DNA of 64,000 nt, taken from NCBI RefSeq assembly GCF_020829495.1, contig NZ_JAIVFQ010000018.1, positions 24,061 to 88,060 on the forward strand, given 5' to 3'. The notes below the pieces were generated by a model. The model was not told the DNA's origin, did not search any database, and was given only the letters and a program-made list of their open reading frames with translations. Source of the stretch: Nostoc favosum CHAB5714. Lineage in GTDB: Bacteria; Cyanobacteriota; Cyanobacteriia; Cyanobacteriales; Nostocaceae. Each line of letters opens with the position of its first letter. Position 1 is the first letter of the stretch. Below are positions 27,304-36,419 of the stretch, one piece after another. The position numbers and the translations under genes were made by a program.

Positions 27304-28047
27304 ATGAACTTCTTGACTCACGTTCTGCATTTAGCTGGTTCAGGTGCTTTTGCCTATTACTCTGCTGCTCAAATTCGTGATTCTAAAACCCGCCCTAATA
27401 TCCTTGCGGGGTTTCAGTTGGCCGAATCTGGTTCTGTGCCGTTTTTATCTGCACTTAGCGATCGCGCAGCTGCTGAAGGCGATACATGGCTAGCCGAAAA
27501 ACTAGCAAAACATGCATCAGATGAAACTAGGCATGGTAAAATTTTTGCCCACGCCTTACAACAGTTGAATAAACAAGTTATAGATTTCAAGGGTCAACCC
27601 CAAACTACATCTACAAAAAAATCACAACAGCGTAGTCCCTTTTTCGCAGCATTCTTTGAAGGCTACACCCAAGAACAGCTAAAACCGGCTGTTATTGACT
27701 GGGATGTGTTTATGGCTAGCACATACATTCTTGAGTTAGATGCTAGTAAAGACTTTGCGCGAATGGCGAAAGTATTACCTGATAACGAGTCAACCGCTCG
27801 TAACTTGAAGTTAGGAATGCTTTGTATTGCCCAAGATGAAACTGGACATGCTGCTTATCTCTACGAAGCGATGATGCGACGGATGTCTGCGACTGAAGTG
27901 CAAAAACTCGTAGATATGTGGCGAACCCGCAAGGTAAACGCCTTGTTGGCAATGGTTGGCGGTATTCTCCAGCGTAATGGTGAAACGCGATCGCTAGTCC
28001 AGGATAGTGCGCCGTCGGAAATCGATTCTGAGTTGGTAGCTACGTAA
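27304..28047 (+). CDS. Ferritin-like di-iron protein
   Basis: 247 aa, helical. Two iron-binding helices carry the rubrerythrin/ferritin-like pattern: AESGSVPFLSAL with ASDETRHGKIF (E..H), and YILELDA with IAQDETGHAAYLYEAM (E..H). It belongs to a cyanobacterial ferritin-like family of unknown physiology; oxidative-stress defence or substrate oxidation are the usual guesses. The ATG is at 27304. A 13-bp perfect hairpin follows 54 bp after the stop, so the gene is probably transcribed alone. Confidence 0.85.
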   Translation: MNFLTHVLHLAGSGAFAYYSAAQIRDSKTRPNILAGFQLAESGSVPFLSALSDRAAAEGDTWLAEKLAKHASDETRHGKIFAHALQQLNKQVIDFKGQPQTTSTKKSQQRSPFFAAFFEGYTQEQLKPAVIDWDVFMASTYILELDASKDFARMAKVLPDNESTARNLKLGMLCIAQDETGHAAYLYEAMMRRMSATEVQKLVDMWRTRKVNALLAMVGGILQRNGETRSLVQDSAPSEIDSELVAT

Positions 28048-28101
28048 TTATAGATATTCTTGAGTATCTAATGTTCACAAATTTGTGAAAATTCAACATT
28101 T

Positions 28102-28140
28102 AGCTTGAAAGGCACGAGCTTTGTCCTTGCCTTTCAAGCT
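28102..28140. terminator. Hairpin after the ferritin-like gene (possible terminator)
   Basis: AGCTTGAAAGGCA (28102-28114) pairs perfectly with TGCCTTTCAAGCT (28128-28140), leaving a 13-nt loop. There is no long T-run, so termination is likely but not certain. Confidence 0.5.
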
Positions 28141-28283
28141 AATTCCACACTTCTTTCCTTGATATTATTCTGCTTTAATAATGATACAAATATATTGGTA
28201 GGAACAATGCCATGCACCTACGATAAATCTATATGTATCAAGGTTTTCGTGAATTCGTATGATGCACTATCTCCAAGTAGATT

Positions 28284-29108
28284 ATGGAAGACCTAAAACA
28301 AACAATAATCAGCTACTCCAGTAGAGAACTCGAACAGCGCAAAAATTGGTATTCTCCGGCAGCAGAGGCTTACAACAAGGTACGACCCCGCTATCGTGAG
28401 GATTTAATTCACCAAGCTATGGAAGTTGCTCAACTCTCCACTGACTCAAAAATTCTAGAAGTGGGATGTGGCCCTGCAACTGCAACGGTAGCATTCGCTC
28501 AATTGGGTTGCTCAATGATCTGCTTAGAACCCAACCCAGATTTTTTTCGGTTAGCTCAACAGAATTGTCAACCGTATCCTAATGTAGAGATTCAGAATAC
28601 ATCTTTTGAAGAGTGGACGCTAAAAACTTCTGAATTTGATGCCGTCTTAGCAGCGAGTTCTTTTCATTGGATACCACCAGAAATAGGATATCCAAAAGCA
28701 GCAAATGCCTTACATGAAAGTGGCTACCTAATTTTACTATGGAACAAGGAACTTCAACCCCCGTATGAGGTGTATCAACGTTTATCCCGAATCTATCAAC
28801 TATATGCTCCATCTCTCGATCGATATGAAAACAGAGAAACGCAAGAAGAGATATTGAGAGGATTAGGAGAGATGGCAATTGATTCGGGGAAATTTAAAGA
28901 TTTAATATCGGGACAATTTCTCTCTGAAGTAACATATAATGTTGATGAATATTTAATGCTTTTAAACACTTACTCACCTTACCTAAAGTTAGATTCACAC
29001 AGCAAAGAAGCATTATTTGCAGGATTGAGGCACACAATAGAAGATGACTTTGGAGGCAGTCTTCATCTGTCATATATCTCAGCTTTTCACATTTTCAAAA
29101 AACTTTAG
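28284..29108 (+). CDS. Class I SAM-dependent methyltransferase
   Basis: 274 aa. Motif I ILEVGCGPATATVAFAQLG (about 55-73) binds SAM, followed by the acidic residue of motif II (ICLEPNPDFF) and the post-motif FDAVLAASSFHWI typical of Methyltransf_11/25 enzymes. The N-terminal YSPAAEAYNKVRPRYRED segment is common in stand-alone small-molecule methyltransferases. Substrate unknown. The HxlR-type regulator gene starts 110 bp downstream on the same strand. Confidence 0.88.
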   Translation: MEDLKQTIISYSSRELEQRKNWYSPAAEAYNKVRPRYREDLIHQAMEVAQLSTDSKILEVGCGPATATVAFAQLGCSMICLEPNPDFFRLAQQNCQPYPNVEIQNTSFEEWTLKTSEFDAVLAASSFHWIPPEIGYPKAANALHESGYLILLWNKELQPPYEVYQRLSRIYQLYAPSLDRYENRETQEEILRGLGEMAIDSGKFKDLISGQFLSEVTYNVDEYLMLLNTYSPYLKLDSHSKEALFAGLRHTIEDDFGGSLHLSYISAFHIFKKL

Positions 29109-29217
29109 TCCATCAAACAGAGCAGTTAAATCTTGTAGAGTGTTGTGGATGTACCTATACTTGGAAGTATAAGTACTACCTAACAAACCTGAGTAAGGTT
29201 TTTCCTAAAAACTAACT

Positions 29218-29565
29218 ATGAAAGCTGAAGCAGAAAACAATAGCAGGCTGACTTGTGAAGTAGAAACTACCTTAAAGGTGATTGGCGGACGCTGGAAAGT
29301 TTTGATTATTAGAGAATTAATGACTGGCGTAAAACGGTTTGGTGAGTTGCAACGGGCTTTACCTGGAGTTACGCAAAAGATGCTTACCCAGCAACTCAGA
29401 GAAATGGAGGAAGACGGTATTATTCTTCGAGAAGTTTATCCCCAAATTCCACCCAAGGTGGAATATTCTCTGACGCCTTTAGGAGAAACTTTACAACCAA
29501 TTCTCTATGCTATGCATGAATGGGCTGTGCAACGGTTAGCTCTAAAAAATCACCATCAATATTGA
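29218..29565 (+). CDS. HxlR-family winged-helix transcriptional regulator
   Basis: 115 aa. The sequence [20 protein letters not shown] then [20 protein letters not shown] and [17 protein letters not shown] is the MarR-like HxlR wing-helix domain. One cysteine (residue about 12, LTCEVE) is at the position used for redox or aldehyde sensing in several HxlR proteins such as YodB and HypR. It may regulate the methyltransferase gene upstream; that is inference from proximity only. Confidence 0.93.
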   Translation: MKAEAENNSRLTCEVETTLKVIGGRWKVLIIRELMTGVKRFGELQRALPGVTQKMLTQQLREMEEDGIILREVYPQIPPKVEYSLTPLGETLQPILYAMHEWAVQRLALKNHHQY

Positions 29566-29617
29566 GCACAGGTAATAAATAACAATTGCTAACTTATAGC
29601 GGTTCTCGTTTACGTGA

Positions 29618-29764
29618 TATCATGTTCGCATAATTAGTTATGATTTCCACAGTCATTGCACCCCACCCCTTAATCCCCTCCCCGCTTGCGGGGAGGGGAG
29701 ACGAAGCGTAGCTTTGGCGGGGTGGGGTTCTTCGGGTTTAATAAGTAATCAAGCGAACATGATA
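29618..29764. mobile_element. MITE, TATCATGTTCGC-TIR family (TGA target duplication)
   Basis: 147 bp. Ends TATCATGTTCGC and GCGAACATGATA, flanked by TGA on both sides (29615-29617, 29765-29767). The core has CCCCACCCCTTAATCCCCTCC...GGGGAGGGGAG and GGCGGGGTGGGG, a long GC-rich hairpin. Same length as the element at 47453-47599. Confidence 0.85.
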
Positions 29765-29776
29765 TGAGGTACACCC

Positions 29777-29805
29777 GTAGGGGCACGGCACTGCCGTGCC
29801 CCTAC
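29777..29805. repeat. Palindromic repeat (GTAGGGGCACGGCA)
   Basis: A perfect 14-bp stem around one C, further flanked by GAGGT and ACCTC. It is a member of the GGGGCAC...GTGCCCC family. Confidence 0.75.
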
Positions 29806-29890
29806 ACCTCGTGATGTAATGTTGTACCGCATCTGAATGGGAACGGCTATATAATTTTAGCTAGCAGCTTTCTCCGAATTACGAATTATT

Positions 29891-30286
29891 TTATTCGTTG
29901 TTTCTTAAATATTCAATCGCTGCCTCTAATTTTGAGGAGTAACTTTCAGCAAACCTTTCAAACCAAAGCCCTTCGGAAGAAAGTGGATCTACTTTGGCTA
30001 ACCATTCTTTTGCTTCCACTTTCAAAGCCTCTAGTTGTTTGGCTTTGAGTTGTTCTTGTCGAATTCGTTCTTGTTCTAGTTCTTGCTGTCTTTTTAACTC
30101 AATAGCAGCATCCTCTTCGGCAAAATCAGCCTTAATTTCTGCCAAAAGGTTATCCATGAAAGATGCCGACTTTGGCGATGATGGCATAAACGATTTAGCT
30201 GTGGCTGATTTTGACTGCTGCTGTTGAGTTTGTACTTCTTTGTATTCGGTTTGGAGTTCAGCTAATAGCTTATCAATGGAATCCAT
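29891..30286 (-). CDS. Salt-stress protein, Slr1339 family
   Basis: 131 aa. The two matching segments IDKLLAELQTEYKE and FMDNLLAEIKADFAEED, a long charged coiled coil (EEDAAIELKRQQELEQERIR) and EWLAKVDPLSSEGLWFERFAESY define the cyanobacterial Slr1339 family, associated with salt stress. It is cytoplasmic with no catalytic motif. It starts 27 bp after the stop of a VWA gene on the same strand, so it is probably the last gene of a VWA-VWA-Slr1339 operon. Confidence 0.9.
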   Translation of the reverse strand: MDSIDKLLAELQTEYKEVQTQQQQSKSATAKSFMPSSPKSASFMDNLLAEIKADFAEEDAAIELKRQQELEQERIRQEQLKAKQLEALKVEAKEWLAKVDPLSSEGLWFERFAESYSSKLEAAIEYLRNNE

Positions 30287-30313
30287 TTTGGTAATTCCTA
30301 ATAAATAGTATAG

Positions 30314-30919
30314 CTAGTCATTAATGGCATTGAGTAGCACTTCCGATAGACTCAAATCTTCCATATCTTCCATAGTAATGGTGTCACAGATATCAAACTT
30401 AGCACCAGCACTTTGGAGTTCATCGTCTAAGACTTTGAGAAAACGGGTAGCTTGGGGATCTGTGCCGACTTGAATGAAAGAAATAGCTAATTCTTCATCT
30501 CGATCGATGCGGCGAGAAGCTTCAATAATTACCTTCATTACTGCTTTGCGATCGTCCGGTTCACCATCAGTAACCACTAAAATTGTTTCACCATTTAGTT
30601 TGATTTGACCGGCTGCTTTGCGTTGAAGGTAATCATCAGTTGCATGTTTTAATACGCCCGCTAAGTCAGTTGTACCAGAGGGGTCATTTTCTTGAAAAAT
30701 TTGTGCTACCTTGCCGGATGTCACATTTTCGTATCGTTTAAATTTACCAGAAAATACATAAATAGTAATGCCGTCTGGGTCAAATTGCTCACACTTACTA
30801 GCTAGAGCTAAAGTAGATTCCTGTGCTGCAACCCATCTAGTTCTACCACCCTTTTGATCTTTGCTTGCCATGCTGCCGCTTTTATCGATAATCAAGGTAT
30901 AATCACGATTTTCTAGCAT
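30314..30919 (-). CDS. VWA-domain protein, copy 2 (TerY/TerF-like)
   Basis: 201 aa, a single von Willebrand factor A domain with a complete metal-ion-dependent adhesion site: DKSGSMASKD (DxSxS), the threonine in DPSGTTDLAG, and the aspartate in VVTDGEPDD. VWA proteins of this kind occur with TerD-like and phosphatase/kinase genes in stress and metal-resistance clusters. It is a paralogue of the gene at 31123-31728, about three quarters identical by eye, so the pair arose by tandem duplication. Confidence 0.92.
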   Translation of the reverse strand: MLENRDYTLIIDKSGSMASKDQKGGRTRWVAAQESTLALASKCEQFDPDGITIYVFSGKFKRYENVTSGKVAQIFQENDPSGTTDLAGVLKHATDDYLQRKAAGQIKLNGETILVVTDGEPDDRKAVMKVIIEASRRIDRDEELAISFIQVGTDPQATRFLKVLDDELQSAGAKFDICDTITMEDMEDLSLSEVLLNAIND

Positions 30920-31122
30920 TATTCAATCTCCAATTAATAGTCAATCAATTTTGGATTTTGGATTTTAGATTAATTGTTAACCTAAAGATAGGGTATTGGA
31001 AAGAAATTTGGGATTTGAATTTCATAGTTTAAACTAGTCGTGAAACCAGATTTAAATTTTAAATCCTTCAATCCAAAATTTAAAATCTAAAATTGGTTAC
31101 TTGACTATGGGCGAGCAACACA

Positions 31123-31728
31123 TCAGTCAGTTATTGCGTTCGTCAATACATCTACAAGGCTCATTTCTTCTAAGTCGTCTAAAGTGACGGTATCGCAAAT
31201 ATCAAATTTAGCACCGACACTTTGCAACTGGTCATCCAAAGCTTTGAGGAACTTAGTTGCTTGGGTATCTGAACCCACTTGAATAATCGAAATTGCTAAT
31301 TCTTCATCACGTTCCATCTGGCGAGTCGCATGAATGATGACTTCAAACACAGCTTTGCGATCGTCTGGTTCACCATCGGTAATGACTAAAATTGTCTCTC
31401 CGTTTGGCTTGGTTTTACCGGCAGCTTTGCGTTGAAAGTAATTATTTAGGGCATCCTGAAGTACACTTGCTAAGTTTGTCGTTCCAGCAGGATCATTTTC
31501 GAGAAATATCTGCGCGACTTTGGCTGAAGTGACATCATCGTAGCGTTTAAATCTACCGGAAAACACGTACACCGTAATGCCATCGGGGTCAAACTGTTCA
31601 GCCTTTCTTGCCAAAGCGAGAGTAGACTCTTGGGCTATGTCCCATCTACTTCTACCACCCACTTGGTCGGGTGTGGACATACTACCGCTTTTGTCAATGA
31701 TTAATGTGTAGTCGCGATCGCTCATCAT
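31123..31728 (-). CDS. VWA-domain protein, copy 1 (TerY/TerF-like)
   Basis: 201 aa, same length as copy 2, with an intact MIDAS: DKSGSMSTPD, DPAGTTNLAS and VITDGEPDD. The first gene of the likely VWA-VWA-Slr1339 operon. The 200-bp spacer to copy 2 is AT-rich with TTTTGGATTTT-type direct repeats. The start ATGATG at 31728 follows a CAGAGGAATTTT ribosome binding site. Confidence 0.92.
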   Translation of the reverse strand: MMSDRDYTLIIDKSGSMSTPDQVGGRSRWDIAQESTLALARKAEQFDPDGITVYVFSGRFKRYDDVTSAKVAQIFLENDPAGTTNLASVLQDALNNYFQRKAAGKTKPNGETILVITDGEPDDRKAVFEVIIHATRQMERDEELAISIIQVGSDTQATKFLKALDDQLQSVGAKFDICDTVTLDDLEEMSLVDVLTNAITD

Positions 31729-32006
31729 AAAATTCCTCTGATTGTTACCCTGTGGTTCTAGTTTAACTCCGTTTTTTTACGAGCAAACAAGGCTTTTAAG
31801 TATTTGTATCAATATTGAAATAATCATTCGCAGTCAGGACAAGGCGCTGAGTTTGTGATTAAGATTCCCCTAATTCAGCATCCGTCAACATAATTCGTAA
31901 TTTTAAGACCGTAAGTAAAAACAAAGTATTTCCCCTGCCAGCACCTACTTCCGTTTCAAACCCTTCTGGAAGTAGTAATTACGAATTACGAATTACGAAT
32001 TAGTAA

Positions 32007-33035
32007 TTATCTAAATACCTCCACTTCTTGAGGAACCTTCATTTGGTCGAGAATTCCCCAGATTTCTTGTAACATCGGCTCTAACCCGGTGCGGGTAACT
32101 GCTGAAATCACAAAAACCGGGGCGTAGGAGAGATGATTAAGTTGGGTGGCTAACGCCTCCAAATCGACAGTTTCCCGATCAACTGCATCAATTTTGTTCA
32201 GCGCTAAAATTTGCGGGCGTTCTGCTAAACCCCGTCCATAAGCTTGTAATTCTTCCTTAATTGTGTTGTAATCTCTAACCACATCATCACTAGTGGCATC
32301 AATTAAGTGAAGTAGCACTCGCGTGCGCTCGATATGGCGCAAGAAATCGTGTCCCAGTCCTGCACCGTGAGCCGCTCCCTCAATTAATCCGGGAATGTCG
32401 GCGAAAACAGTACCATCGCCAGTAGGTTTACGCACTACACCCAAATTTGGGATGAGGGTAGTGAAAGGGTAGTCTGCGATTTTTGGACGTGCTGCTGATA
32501 AAGATGAAATTAGAGTGGATTTACCAGCATTTGGTAAGCCAATAATCCCCACTTCTGCCAAAAGTTTCAACTCTAGGCGCAGCTGTTTTATTTCCCCTGG
32601 TAATCCTGGGAGAGCGTATTCTGGGGCGCGGTTACGGTTACTCAAGAAATGCTGATTTCCCAGGCCACCTTTACCACCTTGGGCAATCAGCAAAGTCTGC
32701 TTAGGCTCAGTTAAATCCCCCAGCAATTCGCCAGTTTCAGCATCATAAATGGTTGTACCACAGGGAACTTCGATGATTAAATCCTTTCCTCCTGCTCCAG
32801 TGCAGTTATTTGGCCCACCACGAGTCCCTTTTTCTGCCTGAAAGCGATGGTTATATCTGAAGTCCAGCAAGGTTTGCAGGTTTTCGTCGGCAACGAAAAA
32901 TACCGAACCGCCTCTTCCCCCATTACCACCAGAGGGGCCACCAGTCGGCACGTATTTTTCTCGCCGGAAGGCGACAATACCATCGCCGCCCTTACCAGCT
33001 TCAACTTCAATTTTTGCTTGGTCGATAAATTGCAT
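32007..33035 (-). CDS. obgE: GTPase ObgE/CgtA
   Basis: 342 aa. Residues 1-158 form the glycine-rich Obg domain ([29 protein letters not shown]). The GTPase domain has G1 [10 protein letters not shown]2/G3 [10 protein letters not shown] and [10 protein letters not shown]4 NKID and G5 SAVT. It associates with the 50S subunit and is involved in ribosome maturation and stress response. The variable C-terminal OCT domain of some Obg proteins is absent, as in other cyanobacteria. A heptamer array (ATTAGTC) abuts the start codon. Confidence 0.97.
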   Translation of the reverse strand: MQFIDQAKIEVEAGKGGDGIVAFRREKYVPTGGPSGGNGGRGGSVFFVADENLQTLLDFRYNHRFQAEKGTRGGPNNCTGAGGKDLIIEVPCGTTIYDAETGELLGDLTEPKQTLLIAQGGKGGLGNQHFLSNRNRAPEYALPGLPGEIKQLRLELKLLAEVGIIGLPNAGKSTLISSLSAARPKIADYPFTTLIPNLGVVRKPTGDGTVFADIPGLIEGAAHGAGLGHDFLRHIERTRVLLHLIDATSDDVVRDYNTIKEELQAYGRGLAERPQILALNKIDAVDRETVDLEALATQLNHLSYAPVFVISAVTRTGLEPMLQEIWGILDQMKVPQEVEVFR

Positions 33036-33036
33036 A

Positions 33037-33085
33037 GTTAGTCATTAGTCATTAGTTATTAGTCATTAGTCATTAGTCATTAGTC
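33037..33085. repeat. STRR array (TTAGTCA heptamers)
   Basis: About seven 7-bp units between obgE and the broken four-helix gene. The same unit recurs at about 62092-62122 before the prohibitin gene. Confidence 0.8.
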
Positions 33086-33451
33086 ATCTGGAACATTGCC
33101 AATTGATTTTAGGTAGGCGTTTAATTGAGGTGCTAGGTCATTAATGATTAGCTTGAGTGCATCTACTTGTTGATCTGTTAACAGATTACGGCTATATGCT
33201 CGTCTTAGCCAGTGTTGAGTTTCATACAAAGATCCTCTTGCTATTCTGACAAATCGTCGATTGTCTTGATAACTCCCTCGTCCTACTCATAAAGCTATGT
33301 TGGCACCAATACTATCGGCTGAACGGACAATCTGTTTACCTACTGTATCTTGTGGCAATGACTCCCATCCATTAACAATTTTCCAGATGTCGTCAGCTAA
33401 TCGTTCTGCCAGTTGATAAACCCGTAATTCTTGAAACCTCCTACTTGACAT
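33080..33451 (-). pseudogene. Four-helix-bundle protein (S23/IVS family), broken by one stop codon
   Basis: Reading from ATG 33451, a continuous frame of 124 codons contains one internal TGA at 33287-33289 (codon 55). The product matches the four-helix bundle (S23-type, 'IVS-encoded') family: RFQELRVYQLAERLADDIW, then IVRSADSIGANIA, stop, VGRGSYQDNRRFVRIARGSL and an end in LKSIGNVPDD. Family members read NIAEG(V/F)GRG here, so Glu-Gly has become Leu-stop (TTATGA). A GGAGG sits 5 bases inside the start region. No frameshift. It is therefore either a recent pseudogene or a sequence error. Confidence 0.8.
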
Positions 33452-33491
33452 TATCCTTCTTAACTAATGACTAATGACTAAAGACTAATGA

Positions 33492-34166
33492 CTAAATATA
33501 TGGTGAAACATCTTCACCACATTTATCTGCCAGATAAGAGAGGGCGCGGAAACGTAAGCCCACCAGTTGCTCATACAAGGGGTTGATTTTACACATCGGC
33601 GGTATATGGACAATCTTTCGTCCAAATAAGGTGACATCCCGCTCAAATGGACACTGGGAGGGAATCATTTTACACAAAAAGCGGGCTACTCTTGGGTCTT
33701 GGATATCTAGCCGATCCAGCCAGTCGCGCAGGGGGTGTAGTGCATCAATTTGACGCTTTGTAAGCTCGGTGCTGGCGATAGTGGGGGTAAGCTGTGGGTG
33801 TTCTAGGGTGTGGCGAAGGGCTTCTAGTAAATTCTCTGGCTGTTCTAAGGCTTGGCAGAACTGATGCAGAACCTGATCTTCGCTGGGAGAATAAGTGCCA
33901 TCTGCGATCGCTACCATTACTGCTGTCCTTAAGAAATTTTCCGCTGCTGGCGTACCCTTACCCAAGACTGCGGCTAATTCTTCTGGTGTAATTACCTCTA
34001 GTGAGTCCCATTTAATTTTAGGAGCTAATTCATTTTTGGTGATGCTGGCAATTAATTCCTGTTCTTGGGCATCAAAATTACCATCTGCCCAAGCAATGGT
34101 GAGCAGCCCACGCAACCAAGCGGCAATCTGTTCGTTGCTGTATGGGGATTGAACGGTACTTGTCAT
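33492..34166 (-). CDS. TerB-like protein with Mo-dependent nitrogenase C-terminal domain
   Basis: About 224 aa. The N-terminal half (IAAWLRGLLTIAWADGNFDA, VAIADGTYSPSEDQVLHQF) is TerB-like, with two helical halves each carrying an acidic ADG.. motif that can bind metal. The C-terminal half (LHPLRDWLDRLDIQDPRVAR, LCKMIPSQCPFERDV, IPPMCKINPLYEQLVGLRF) is the Mo-nitro_C domain found in cyanobacterial proteins near or fused to nitrogenase-related genes; it contains three cysteines (in FLCK, QCPF, MCKI). ATG 34166 is chosen over the GTG at 34196. The stop is followed by heptamer-like repeats. Confidence 0.85.
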   Translation of the reverse strand: MTSTVQSPYSNEQIAAWLRGLLTIAWADGNFDAQEQELIASITKNELAPKIKWDSLEVITPEELAAVLGKGTPAAENFLRTAVMVAIADGTYSPSEDQVLHQFCQALEQPENLLEALRHTLEHPQLTPTIASTELTKRQIDALHPLRDWLDRLDIQDPRVARFLCKMIPSQCPFERDVTLFGRKIVHIPPMCKINPLYEQLVGLRFRALSYLADKCGEDVSPYI

Positions 34167-34408
34167 AAACTCACGTCTCAAGCTTTCCTCAGTCACTACT
34201 AAGCTACCCTACCCAGCGACTATGAAGATAGTGGAGGCAATACAGAATAATCAAGAAAGTGCGTAGGCATCGCTGCCTCAAGAAATAAACCAGAGAAATT
34301 TCCAAATTCCAATAGTCGGTCTTGGCGTAAAATCCATTTGAGAGTTATCTTGAGAATTCTTTCTACTTTAACAGAAAAGCAAGATATAACTGTGCTGTGG
34401 AGGTATTG

Positions 34409-35224
34409 ATGAATAAAACCAAAGTTCACCTCGGTGTCATTCAAGAAACACTATTAATTCCCCTCTGGGCTAGAGCTTGTGAGCTTCAGGCAGCAGATCC
34501 AATTATAGTAGACCCGAAATCATCTGAGATTCTTGCAGCGATAGATTACGAATTTGATAAATTTACTACTGCAAAATCTTCTCAGATAGGCTGTTGTTTA
34601 CGAGGAACTATCCTCGACAACTGGGTACGTACCTACCTCAATCAACATCCGCAAGGTTCCGTTATCGAGATTGGTGCAGGACTGAACACACGCTTTGAGC
34701 GAGTAGATAACGGCAAGGTTTGCTGGTTTGACATAGATTTACCGGATGTCATGGTTCTGCGACGACAGTTTTTTGAGGAAACGGAACGCCGTAAATTAAT
34801 CACGGCTTCTGCCCTAGATAGCAATTGGATTGAGCATGTCAAGTCCACTACTAAACAACCTGTTATGTTTGTCGCCGAAGGCGTGTTGCAGTATTTCAAT
34901 GAACAGGAAGTGAAGCTATTGTTTGCTAATCTTTTGCAGTATTTTCCTGGTTCGTGGTTTGCCTTTGATTCCTTGTCACCGCTAATTGTGAAGAATCAGA
35001 AACACCATGACTCACTCAAATACACTTCGGCAAAATTTGATTGGTGTATCTCAAATATTCATAAGATTAAAGACTGGAATTCATGTTACGAAGTCATGGA
35101 AGTCTGTAATTATGCCAATCTGCCAACTAAATATCGCCGACGTTTTTCTCTAATGAATCGTTTACTGATGTTATTTCCTCTTCTGTGCGATTCGTCTCGT
35201 TTGGCATTAGTTAAATTAGGTTAG
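34409..35224 (+). CDS. LCM-type SAM-dependent methyltransferase
   Basis: 271 aa from ATG 34409, which has GGAGG five bases upstream; a GTG at 34397 is part of that region and not used. It is of the leucine-carboxyl-methyltransferase/PPM1-like family: SVIEIGAGLNTRFERVDNG (SAM loop), WFDIDLPDVMVLRRQFF, PVMFVAEGVLQYF and WFAFDSLSP. In bacteria this family methylates carboxyl or hydroxyl groups of small molecules and polyketides. The following ligase gene begins 24 bp after the stop, so they form a two-gene operon. Confidence 0.9.
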   Translation: MNKTKVHLGVIQETLLIPLWARACELQAADPIIVDPKSSEILAAIDYEFDKFTTAKSSQIGCCLRGTILDNWVRTYLNQHPQGSVIEIGAGLNTRFERVDNGKVCWFDIDLPDVMVLRRQFFEETERRKLITASALDSNWIEHVKSTTKQPVMFVAEGVLQYFNEQEVKLLFANLLQYFPGSWFAFDSLSPLIVKNQKHHDSLKYTSAKFDWCISNIHKIKDWNSCYEVMEVCNYANLPTKYRRRFSLMNRLLMLFPLLCDSSRLALVKLG

Positions 35225-35248
35225 CTCTAAGCAATTAAGGTATACATA

Positions 35249-36349
35249 ATGTTTTTATTTGGCATTGAACATGAAGTCGCTTTCCTAAACAAAGAAGGAA
35301 AGTTTGCTGATTTTTCCCACACCAAATTTGCTGATTTCAATCAAATTATTGAAAGGCTACCTACATACCCTAACGACTATTCTCAACTGCGCGTCGGGGA
35401 TGCGGGTATTAAGATGAAGAGATGGTACATTGAGGGATTTGAAAGATTTGCAGATTCCGATCAGGTGATAGACTGTCATGTTAAAGGTATCGAAATTAGA
35501 ACGACTATACATTCTGATATTCAAGGCGCTATTACTGAATTATCAGAAAGTTTTCACTTGTTACGTGAGGTTGCTGCTAACTTTGGTTTATCACCAGTTT
35601 TGGTTAGTTTTAATCCATACAATCCGGTTTTTGAGCCTCAACCCCCATTAAATGATTATGAAATCAAACAGCTAGAGGCTTATCCTGACGAACAAACTGC
35701 TAATATTCACATGGTGTCATACGGCCCAGATTTAAATATTTCTGTGGCAGATTTGTCTACTGAACGTGTAATTGATATTGGCAGAAAGTTAACTTATTAT
35801 AGTCCTTATATCGTCCCTTTTAGTTATAGTTCCCCTTTTTATAAGGGAGGTTTATGGGATGGGCTATCAGTACGAACGTTTATCAGAACTGGAAAAAGAC
35901 CAGCAGCCTTAGTTTTTGTTCAGAAACAGGAAGAACTGATTGATAGCACACCTTCCTTAACAAAAATTGCCCGCATTCCGGCTGAAGTGGGACGCATTGA
36001 ATTTAAGGCTTGTGATAGTTGTGATAACTTTTTAATCTATGCAGCTTTACTGACATTATTAAAAGGTTTGGTGTTAGATGAAACCTTGCTGGGTAGAGCA
36101 AGTGTACCCGATGCAGCATTACACCAACTTTCTGCAAAAGAAGGGTTTGATAACGAGGATATTTTTGGGAATGCGACAAAAGTCTTGCAAGCGGCCGAAG
36201 TTGCTTTGGGAGATGACGCAGATGTTCATTATTTAACGCCGTTAAAAGTAATGCTGGCGAAGCGAAAAACAAGATCCCATGAATTAATACAAATGTTTCA
36301 TCGTGTAAGTTCTATAGAAGAGGTAATAAGGCAGACTTATCAAGTTTAG
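35249..36349 (+). CDS. Glutamate-cysteine ligase-like enzyme (GCS2-type carboxylate-amine ligase)
   Basis: 366 aa. GIEHEVAFLN at the start and HVKGIEIRTTIHSDI contain the acidic metal-binding residues of the GCS2 fold; LSVRTFIRTGKRPAALVF and VGRIEFKACDSCDN follow. It should join an amino acid through the gamma-carboxyl of glutamate or a similar carboxylate in an ATP-dependent reaction. It differs from the standard cyanobacterial GshA, so the substrate may not be cysteine. Neighbour: the LCM-type methyltransferase in the same operon, suggesting a methylated peptide-like metabolite. That is inference. Confidence 0.82.
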   Translation: MFLFGIEHEVAFLNKEGKFADFSHTKFADFNQIIERLPTYPNDYSQLRVGDAGIKMKRWYIEGFERFADSDQVIDCHVKGIEIRTTIHSDIQGAITELSESFHLLREVAANFGLSPVLVSFNPYNPVFEPQPPLNDYEIKQLEAYPDEQTANIHMVSYGPDLNISVADLSTERVIDIGRKLTYYSPYIVPFSYSSPFYKGGLWDGLSVRTFIRTGKRPAALVFVQKQEELIDSTPSLTKIARIPAEVGRIEFKACDSCDNFLIYAALLTLLKGLVLDETLLGRASVPDAALHQLSAKEGFDNEDIFGNATKVLQAAEVALGDDADVHYLTPLKVMLAKRKTRSHELIQMFHRVSSIEEVIRQTYQV

Positions 36350-36419
36350 AAAAAATTGTCAATGGGGACTATTAAGAGCAGAGGGGCATAATTTTGTGTT
36401 TGCTCCTCCACTCACAATA

